Assembly: GCF_037338445.1 (NCBI RefSeq)
Contig: NZ_CP147838.1
Span: 2,418,001-2,482,000 of the forward strand
DNA length: 64,000 nt
Direction: 5' to 3'
DNA from: Salinibaculum sp. SYNS191
Lineage (GTDB): Archaea; Halobacteriota; Halobacteria; Halobacteriales; Haloarculaceae
Positions 58,322 to 64,000 of this stretch are shown here, one piece after another (position 1 is the first letter of the stretch; the number at the start of each line of letters is the position of its first letter). The position numbers and the translations under genes were made by a program. The notes under the pieces are model-generated. The model was given only the letters and a program-made list of their open reading frames with translations, ran no database searches and was not told where the DNA came from.

Positions 58322-60247
58322 CTACGACTCCGGCGCAGCAGCCTCGCGCTCGTGGCGGTCGATCGCTTCCTCGCCGAACAGGTCGGCCCGCCGGTCGTCC
58401 AGCGCCGCCAGCAGTTCGTCGGCCGCCATCTCCGGGTTCTCCTCCTGGATGAGGTAGCCGCCGGTGATGTCCTCCAGGTCTTCGGTCATAATCTCGCTGA
58501 CCGTCTCGCTGTGTTCGATTCGGAGGTCCGGCGCGGTGTGAAGCGGCAGGCCGAGCGCGAGCGCCCAGGTGCCGATGGAGACTGCCTTCTCGGCGATGAG
58601 TTCCGGTGCGCTGGCGGCGACCGGCAGGTCCCGCGTCGGCACGTCCGCGGCCTCCGACAGCGCACGGACGACGTTGCCGATGCGGGAGTTGTCGACGCAC
58701 GAGCCCATGTGCCACACCGGCGGGAGCGGGCCGTCCAGCCCCGCCGCGTCGCCGAGCGCGTGCAGGACTTCCGCCAGGCCGTCGCCGGCGAGTTCGTCGG
58801 TCATCCCGGGGTCGAGGTAGCCGGCCTGGGCGGTGATGTGGCCGATACAGCCCGTGACGACCGGGAGGACGTTCGCCGCGAGGAGGTCCTCGATGAGCCG
58901 CTCGGTCATCTCCGCGGTCCGGAGTTTGGGGTTGGGACAGCCGACGATGCCGACGATACCCCGGAGGTCGCCCGACTCCATCGCCTCGACGACCGGCCGG
59001 GCGGGGTTCTCGGGGTCGGCGTTCGAGAGCACGTCGAGCACGAAGTCGTCGGAGACGCCGACGACCGCTTCGGTCTTCTCGTCGGGAATCTCGACCTCGT
59101 AGCTCTGGCGACTCTCGCGGTCCTCGTAGGCCGCGATGGCCCGCCGGACGATTTCCTCGGCGTCCTCGGCGGCGGTCTCGGGGTCGAAGGAGATGTGTTC
59201 CGCGCCGGGAATCTGGACGTAGTCGGTGGTCGTGAGCAGTTTGGTGTGGTGACACTCCATCACGTCGCCGATGCCCGGCCAGATGCACTGGATGTCCGCG
59301 ACCATCGCGTCGAGCGCGCCCGTGGTCACAGCGAGTTCGGCCTGCGTGGAGTGGGCCGCGAGGGGAATCTCCTCGCGCTCGGCGAGTTCGTTGCCGGTAC
59401 AGCAGATGCCGACGAGGTTGATGCCCTCGGCCCCGGCCTCCTTCGCCGCTTCCTCCAGTTCGTCGGCGTACTTGACGACCATCTCCGAGAGGACGGGCGA
59501 GTGGCCGTGGACGGCGAGGTTGACGTGGTCCTCCTTCAGCGTCCCCAGGTTCGCCTCGGTGGTCACCGGCTGTGGGGTGCCGAAGATGACGTCCTGGAGG
59601 TCCGTGCCCATCGTCAACCCGGCGTAGCCGTCGGCCAGTCCGGCTTCGATGCCGCCCTGGAGGATGTGGGCCGGGTCGGCGTCGTTGCCCTGTGTCGTCC
59701 GGTGCATCGCACGCGCCACCTCCTGGTCGGCACTGGGCTGGGGTTCGATGCCCTGCTCGTCGAGGAACTCGCGTTGCTCGTCGGGCATCCGGTCGAGCCA
59801 GTTGAGCGTGTCGCCGCCCTCCTGGAAGTCTGCGAGGGCGGCCTCGGCCACCCGCTTTGCGACCGTCTGCACCTCACCCTCCGGGTCCAGGCCGAGGTCC
59901 GCGGCCACGCTCCGTAGCTTCTCCTCGTCGCGGACCTGGTAGGCCGAGAGTTCGCCCTCGCCGATGGCCTCCAGCACTTCCGCGACTTCACGCGCGTGGT
60001 CGGCGTGGCTGGCCGCACCGGCGGCGATCTCCCGGTAGAGATTGCGCGCCACGACGGTCCCCGGTGTCGCCCCGCAGACCCCCTTGTCCATCCCCCGGGG
60101 GCCGTCGGTCACACGACAGGGGCCCATATAACAGATTCGGCAACAGCCCCCACCCTTGCCGAACGGGCACTGGGGCTGGCTCTCCTCCAGTCGCTCCTCC
60201 GGTAGCTGGTACTCCTCGCCGTCCTGGGGAGTCTCCTGTGAGGACAT
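58322..60247 (-). CDS. cooS: Ni,Fe carbon monoxide dehydrogenase catalytic subunit CooS
   Basis: A 641-residue oxygen-sensitive CO dehydrogenase. Measured against CODH-II of Carboxydothermus hydrogenoformans, the D-cluster cysteines are C27 and C35, the B-cluster cysteines C36, C39, C44 and C58, and the C-cluster ligands H249, C283, C321, C437, C467 and C517; the catalytic lysine is K554. Spacings are conserved. Of the four proton-channel histidines, H81 and H84 remain while the other two are E87 and E90. It oxidises CO to CO2, passing electrons to a carrier not encoded nearby. Co-transcribed with cooC. Confidence 0.95.
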   Translation of the reverse strand: MSSQETPQDGEEYQLPEERLEESQPQCPFGKGGGCCRICYMGPCRVTDGPRGMDKGVCGATPGTVVARNLYREIAAGAASHADHAREVAEVLEAIGEGELSAYQVRDEEKLRSVAADLGLDPEGEVQTVAKRVAEAALADFQEGGDTLNWLDRMPDEQREFLDEQGIEPQPSADQEVARAMHRTTQGNDADPAHILQGGIEAGLADGYAGLTMGTDLQDVIFGTPQPVTTEANLGTLKEDHVNLAVHGHSPVLSEMVVKYADELEEAAKEAGAEGINLVGICCTGNELAEREEIPLAAHSTQAELAVTTGALDAMVADIQCIWPGIGDVMECHHTKLLTTTDYVQIPGAEHISFDPETAAEDAEEIVRRAIAAYEDRESRQSYEVEIPDEKTEAVVGVSDDFVLDVLSNADPENPARPVVEAMESGDLRGIVGIVGCPNPKLRTAEMTERLIEDLLAANVLPVVTGCIGHITAQAGYLDPGMTDELAGDGLAEVLHALGDAAGLDGPLPPVWHMGSCVDNSRIGNVVRALSEAADVPTRDLPVAASAPELIAEKAVSIGTWALALGLPLHTAPDLRIEHSETVSEIMTEDLEDITGGYLIQEENPEMAADELLAALDDRRADLFGEEAIDRHEREAAAPES

Positions 60248-60825
60248 GACAAATCCCTAAGTCGGAGTTGTGGGTATCTCTAAATACATTCACGACCGAT
60301 TTCCCATCCCCCAGTAACTCGCCGCCAAATATTTGTATCACGCACGCGGCGGCAGTTCGATTTTCTCGCGCTCTCGGCGGACTCGGTGGACACTCGACGA
60401 CTGTATGACACGAACGCCGTGCGTTCCGGCAGGGAGAGTCGCGTCGCTCGGTGTCGGCGTTGGGAATACAGAAAACGTGACGAAAACAGCACACGGGCGG
60501 AAACAGGCAGTTGGCTGGGACGAGGACGGGTGGCCTACTCTGTGAGTTTCCCCCGAAGTACCGGCTCGTACATCGACGGGCGGTTGCGGCTGTACTCAGT
60601 ACTCGGTTGGACTCGTGTCGTTGTGTCCTTCTTTTCCTCCATACACCCACTGTGTGTCCAGTGTATATTAAATCTTCTGCCCGTTCGTCCATGAAATAGC
60701 GACAGAATTTGCCACGAGGGTTTCGAACTCGTGCCGAAGTTGACGGTCTCCGGGGTATTGACACTCGAATGCGACGAACGTCGATTCGCGCGCCGGTCGC
60801 AGCGTCACGGCGACTCCGGACACGG
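60248..60825. other. 578-bp gene-free region upstream of cooS
   Basis: A region of lower GC with no acidic reading frame. It holds the cooS promoter: minus-strand GTATTTA (60281-60287) is a TATA candidate with a start near 60257. Further away are the palindrome CAAATATTTG (60326-60335), an AT-rich TATATTAAATC (60663-60673), and an inverted repeat CACGAG/CTCGTG (60713-60718, 60728-60733). No tRNA cloverleaf is formed. Its size suggests control sites for cooS beyond a core promoter. Confidence 0.5.
60281..60287 (-). promoter_or_regulatory. TATA box of the cooS-cooC operon
   Basis: Minus-strand GTATTTA is centred about 37 nt before the cooS ATG (60247), predicting a transcript starting near 60257 with a leader of about 10 nt. 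No Shine-Dalgarno site precedes the ATG, which fits a nearly leaderless message. Confidence 0.45.
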
Positions 60826-61125
60826 TCACCCGTCGCGGCGGTCGCTGGTCGCCACCTTGATATCGAGTTTCTCCGTGCCGCGAATCCACTCGACGTAGTC
60901 CGCCAGCCGCTCCGCCTCGCGCAGCGCCTCGATGGTGTCGTACTCCTCGCGGAGTTCCGCGTTGCTGAAGAGGGCGTGAATCTGCTTGTGGCAGGGCCGA
61001 CACAGCAGCACCGTCGGACTGTCCTTGCGGTTCTCGGGTACCAGGTGGTGCTCCTGGACGACCTGCGGGTCCGGGATGCGCTCGTCGGGCACGACCCGCT
61101 GGCACAGCGCACACGTCGTCGTCAT
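60826..61125 (-). CDS. HNH-endonuclease-domain protein coupled to photolyase
   Basis: A 99-residue protein: CALCQRVV, VQEHHLVPENRKDSPTVLLC and RPCHKQIHALF give the HNH motif with four zinc-type cysteines (CxxC twice) and the catalytic His. The rest is helical (LREEYDTIEALREAERLADY). Its ATG overlaps the photolyase stop in ATGA, so the two are co-translated. Small HNH proteins act in DNA repair, restriction or as mobile nicking enzymes. Pairing with a photolyase favours repair, but this is inference. Confidence 0.83.
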   Translation of the reverse strand: MTTTCALCQRVVPDERIPDPQVVQEHHLVPENRKDSPTVLLCRPCHKQIHALFSNAELREEYDTIEALREAERLADYVEWIRGTEKLDIKVATSDRRDG

Positions 61126-62681
61126 AGCTCGTCGGCGGCCGCCATCGCACGCAGGTCTGCGACCCGCTCGCGTATCGCCGCCATCTCGCCCGACTCCTGC
61201 TTGGCGTCGACGTGGCTGTACATCAGCCCCATCCGGTGGTTGCGCCGCAGGCGCTCCTCGTTGCGGTCGAGGAAGTCCCAGTACAGCGCGTTGAACGGGC
61301 AGGCACCCTCGCCGGTGGCCTTCGTCTTGTAATACCGGCAGTCCCCGCAGTAGTCGGACATCCGGTCGACGTAGTTGGCCGAGGAGACGTACGGCTTCGT
61401 CGCGAAGACGCCGTGGCCGAACTGGCCCATCTCCACGACGTTCGGCGTCGTGACCCAGTGGTAGGCGTCGACGTAGGTGGCGTGGAACCACTCGTTGAGT
61501 TGCGCCGGTTCGACGCCCCACAGCGTCGCGAAGTTGGCGAGCACCATCAGCCGCTGGATGTGGTGGGCGTACCCGCGCGCGTGTACGTCGTCTATCGTCT
61601 CCGACAGGCAGTGCATATCGGTCTCGCCACTCCAGTACAGGTCGGGGAGGTCCCGGTCGGCCTCCAGCTGGTTGGCCGTCGCCAGCGCTGGCATGGTGTG
61701 GCGGTAGACGTGGCGGACGAACTCCCGCCAGCCCAGCACCTGCCGGATGACTCCCTCGGCGGAGTTGAGCGGGACGTCCTCGCGCTCGCGGTAGGCCGCC
61801 TCGACGGCCTCGACGACCTCCAGCGGGTGCAGCAGGCCGAGATTCACCGCCGGACTCAGGAGCGCGTGGGCCATCGCCCAGTCGTCGGCCCGCATCGCGT
61901 CCTGATATGGGCCGAACTCCGGCAGCCGCCGGTCGACGAAGTGGGCAAGCTGGTCGCGGGCCTGCCGGCGCGTCACCGGCCAGCAGAAGTCCTCGGTGCT
62001 GCCCCAGGTATCGAACGCTTCGGACACCCACGCCGCCGTCTCCGCCGTGACCGCGTCGTAGTCGAACTCGGGGACGGGCGGCGCTTCCCAGTCGTCCGGC
62101 GGGACCTGGCGGTTCTCGTCGTCGTAGTTCCACTCGCCGCCGACCGGCTCGCCGTCTGCCATCAGGACGCCCGACTCGCGGCGCATCCAGCGGTAGAACT
62201 GCTCGTGGCGGAACGCATCGCGCCCGTCGGCCCATTCGTCGAAGGCCGCCCGCGTGCTGGCGAACAGTTCGTTTTCGACGAGGCGCAGGCCACCGCCGGC
62301 GTCCGCGACCAGGTCCGCGAACCGCTCGCCCGACCCGTGGCTCGGTGATTCCATCGCCACCAGCGTCGCGTCCGGATTGTCGGCGAAGAACTGCTCGAAG
62401 CCCTCGCCGAACGTCTCCGTCTGGAGGTAGGTCACGTCGTAGCCGGTCTCCAGCAGGCGGTCACGGAACTGCCGCATCGCGGCGAAGACCAGCGTCAGTT
62501 TGTGGTGGTGGTAGGGGAGCCGTCGGGCGAAGCCGTGCGCCTCTATCATGAGCACCCGGCTCCCCGCCGGCGCGCGGGCGAGCGGCCCGGACCGCTCGTT
62601 CAACTGCGTGCCCAGCACCCAGGGGACGTCGTCGTCGCCCAGCGCGTACTCCGGCGGGTCGCCGACCGTCGGCTGTCGCAT
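61122..62681 (-). CDS. Iron-sulfur bacterial-type cryptochrome/photolyase (FeS-BCP)
   Basis: A 519-residue flavoprotein of the (6-4)-photolyase-like FeS-BCP group. The four cluster cysteines are in DMHCLSETIDDVHARG and DYCGDCRYY followed by GEGACPFNALYWDF (spacing 3 and 13 as in the family). RVLMIEAHGFARRLPYHHHK is the antenna-domain signature and RGYAHHIQRLMVLANFATLW the FAD site; TTPNVVEMGQFGHGVFATKPY is intact. It repairs UV lesions using light. ATG at 62681 (MRQPTVGDPPEYALG) is preferred to GTG at 62687. Confidence 0.92.
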   Translation of the reverse strand: MRQPTVGDPPEYALGDDDVPWVLGTQLNERSGPLARAPAGSRVLMIEAHGFARRLPYHHHKLTLVFAAMRQFRDRLLETGYDVTYLQTETFGEGFEQFFADNPDATLVAMESPSHGSGERFADLVADAGGGLRLVENELFASTRAAFDEWADGRDAFRHEQFYRWMRRESGVLMADGEPVGGEWNYDDENRQVPPDDWEAPPVPEFDYDAVTAETAAWVSEAFDTWGSTEDFCWPVTRRQARDQLAHFVDRRLPEFGPYQDAMRADDWAMAHALLSPAVNLGLLHPLEVVEAVEAAYREREDVPLNSAEGVIRQVLGWREFVRHVYRHTMPALATANQLEADRDLPDLYWSGETDMHCLSETIDDVHARGYAHHIQRLMVLANFATLWGVEPAQLNEWFHATYVDAYHWVTTPNVVEMGQFGHGVFATKPYVSSANYVDRMSDYCGDCRYYKTKATGEGACPFNALYWDFLDRNEERLRRNHRMGLMYSHVDAKQESGEMAAIRERVADLRAMAAADEL

Positions 62682-62808
62682 GGCCACCCTAGGGCCGCGA
62701 GCGGCATAACTCCCCGCCGGCTCCGGACAGAGACGCAGCTTCGGGGATGTGCCGGGTCTGCAACTCTCAATCCGGGTTTATGTTGCCTCCCGTCGAAAAG
62801 AGTCGCGC

Positions 62809-63132
62809 ATGGCAGACATCACCATCACGACCACGGACGGTCTCGACGGCCGGGAGGTCACGGAGTACCTCGGCGTCGTCTCCGGCGAGGCGGTCATCGG
62901 CGCGAACGTCGTCAGCGACATCGCCGCCGGCATCCGCGACGTCGTCGGCGGGCGCAGCGGCTCCTACGAGAAGAAAATCGAGACGGGACGCAACGAGGCG
63001 CTGAAGGACATCCGCGAGGAGGCGACGGAACTCGGCGCGGACGCCGTCGTCGGCGCTTCCTTCGACTACGAGGAGATGGCCGAGGGGATGCTCTGGGTGA
63101 ACGTCGCCGGCACCGCCGTCCGGACCCGATAG
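62809..63132 (+). CDS. YbjQ (UPF0145) family protein
   Basis: A 107-residue protein matching the YbjQ/UPF0145 family: VTEYLGVVSGEAVIGANVVS, YEKKIETGRNEALKDIREEA, LGADAVVGASFDYEEM and WVNVAGTAVRTR. The family forms pentamers and has been called heavy-metal-binding without proof. ATG at 62809 starts the conserved region; the longer frame from 62749 adds Arg-rich sequence. Confidence 0.85.
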   Translation: MADITITTTDGLDGREVTEYLGVVSGEAVIGANVVSDIAAGIRDVVGGRSGSYEKKIETGRNEALKDIREEATELGADAVVGASFDYEEMAEGMLWVNVAGTAVRTR

Positions 63133-63153
63133 CCGGACGACCGGCGACGCGGC

Positions 63154-63399
63154 TCACCTGCCGCCTTTCTTCCGGTACCAGACGCGCTCGCCGACCGGCG
63201 AGGTTCCCTCCTCGATGTCCAGCCGCGAGACGAACAGGTCCCGGACCGCCAGCGTCGTCGTCAGTTCGGTCCGCTCGCCGTCGGTCTCGACGGTCACGAC
63301 GCAGTGACCGTCCCGCTCACCGATGTCGACGACCGTCCCCTCCGTCCAGCGGTCGGCGTCGTGGGTCGGCTCCCGTGCGTGAATCCGGTCGTGGGTCAC
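63154..63399 (-). CDS. Small conserved beta-rich protein
   Basis: An 81-residue protein: TEGTVVDIGERDGHCVVTVE, DGERTELTTTLAVRDLFVSR and GERVWYRKKGGR suggest an OB- or SH3-like small barrel with a basic tail. It resembles haloarchaeal families annotated only by DUF numbers (possibly DUF7861, from memory). Function unknown. It is convergent with the YbjQ gene. Confidence 0.65.
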   Translation of the reverse strand: MTHDRIHAREPTHDADRWTEGTVVDIGERDGHCVVTVETDGERTELTTTLAVRDLFVSRLDIEEGTSPVGERVWYRKKGGR

Positions 63400-63514
63400 A
63401 CCGGCGATACGGGCTCCGGTCGGTCAGCCCTTTCGCCCAATTCCTGCGGGACGCCGGGATTCGTCGGCTCCAGCCGCTCCAGCCGCGGGCGTCGAAACGT
63501 GACTCTCGTCCCCG

Positions 63515-63844
63515 CTACGTCTGCAGTTTCGGACCCGGCTTCCAGGTGTTGCCTTCCAGCACCACGAGGTCGTAGCGCTCGAGGACCTGCATCGTCTCGA
63601 CGACCGCCTGCGCGTCGTAGGTGACGGTCATGTCCGACGGGAGTTCCTGCGCGATTGCGCTGCGCGTCCCGCCGCCCATCTGGGTGACCGTCTCCAGCAG
63701 AATTTCCAGGTCGTGCGTGAAGGGCTTGAGCGTCTCCGGTTCGGACTCGTCGGAGCGCAATTTGGTTATGACGTCCTCATAGTTGCCCGTAATCTCCATT
63801 GATACCGACACGTTGTCTCCATTCTCGCTGTCTTCGTCGCTCAT
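63515..63844 (-). CDS. Small acidic protein with winged-helix-like C-terminus
   Basis: A 109-residue protein. The N-terminal third is acidic and Ser/Asn-rich; LEILLETVTQMGGGTRSAIA and AVVETMQVLERYDLVVLEGN with TWKPGPKLQT look like a winged helix with a wing. ATG at 63844 lies about 30 nt after an AT-rich TTTTTAT box on the minus strand (63869-63876), supporting a leaderless start. No named family recognised. Confidence 0.6.
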   Translation of the reverse strand: MSDEDSENGDNVSVSMEITGNYEDVITKLRSDESEPETLKPFTHDLEILLETVTQMGGGTRSAIAQELPSDMTVTYDAQAVVETMQVLERYDLVVLEGNTWKPGPKLQT

Positions 63845-64000
63845 ATCACAGACCTGCGCACATACGATAAAAAGTATTTCTCTCTCTCTCACATCGACGC
63901 CAGCTGACCCATCAGATATTACCGTATCGGCTACCGGTCTGTACAGACGGTGGCACGTTCGGCGACGAGCACGCCATCCCCGCAATTGACCGGTGGCTTC
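63845..64000. other. Right-edge intergenic sequence
   Basis: The last 156 bp hold the minus-strand promoter of the 63515 gene (TTTTTAT near 63870) and nothing else that can be supported. Confidence 0.4.

Noticed and set aside
56147..59917. 1256-codon plus-strand frame opposite cooS and cooC
   Set aside because: It is the out-of-frame and antisense shadow of the carotenoid oxygenase, cooC and cooS genes.
60326..60335. FNR/CRP-type site before cooS
   Set aside because: CAAATATTTG is palindromic but lacks the TTGAT...ATCAA half-sites, and the symmetric AT decamer could occur by chance.
60386..60694. Small plus-strand gene between cooS and the HNH gene
   Set aside because: Arg/Ser/Trp-rich, not acidic, no promoter or homology; unlike any protein in the window.
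60713..60733. Possible tRNA or attachment-site remnant with a TTCGAA loop
   Set aside because: Only a 6-bp stem with a 9-nt loop; the acceptor, D and anticodon stems cannot be formed around it.
1..64000. Defence island, prophage or insertion sequence
   Set aside because: No transposase, integrase, restriction or phage-structure protein was recognised; the lone HNH gene is coupled to a photolyase, and the gene content is typical core haloarchaeal.

Overview
The window is a GC-rich archaeal chromosome segment from an extreme halophile (class Halobacteria, probably near Haloarculaceae). The evidence is the very acidic proteome, an archaellum (arl) operon beside a CheF-type chemotaxis cluster, Tat-lipoprotein signals, ribosomal protein S6e, a Brp/Blh carotene dioxygenase, and many leaderless genes with a TATA box about 27 nt before the start codon. 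Genes inside operons often overlap by 4 nt (ATGA or GTGA) or carry Shine-Dalgarno sites. No rRNA, tRNA, CRISPR array or transposase gene was found.

Layout. 1-3.4 kb: a spondin-domain protein (cut by the window edge), divergent from an exported DyP-peroxidase-like protein and a Tp34/P19-like iron-binding lipoprotein that share an upstream element. 3.4-17.2 kb: mostly housekeeping. It holds nicotinate phosphoribosyltransferase and a nicotinamidase-like hydrolase around two tandem Hvo_1808-type surface proteins, then Nudix, lipoate ligase, dihydroorotase, DUF5806/DUF5807-type proteins, three universal stress proteins and a DHH phosphoesterase. 17.4-24.6 kb: the archaellum motor operon arlCDE-F-F-G-H-I-J. 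24.8-40.2 kb: chemotaxis and archaellins. On the minus strand are cheD-cheC-cheY, a DUF7500-like protein, two near-duplicate archaellins, a third divergent archaellin, a membrane protein with a winged-helix gene, a KaiC-like ATPase and cheW. On the plus strand are cheB-cheA-cheR, a HEAT protein and cheF; a second cheF faces them behind a threonine/glutamate-repeat lipoprotein.

40.3-55.7 kb: S6e and mixed metabolic genes, then a TetR operon (TetR, DUF4188, SHOCT) facing a Brp/Blh carotene dioxygenase across a perfect 20-bp palindrome, then aconitase, dUTPase, an HTH regulator and a DsbA-like protein. 55.8-64 kb: a carotenoid-oxygenase gene, the cooS-cooC pair for a Ni,Fe carbon monoxide dehydrogenase, an HNH protein overlapping an iron-sulfur photolyase gene, and small conserved genes.

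The outstanding features are: the haloarchaeal Ni,Fe-CODH locus, whose CooC carries a histidine-rich N-terminal extension; the TetR/palindrome/carotenoid-cleavage arrangement; a family of hairpin repeats lying at gene 3' ends, one between two copies of the same gene tail; the mosaic archaellin pair; and a 21-bp tandem repeat in the regulatory region of an archaellum-linked membrane gene.
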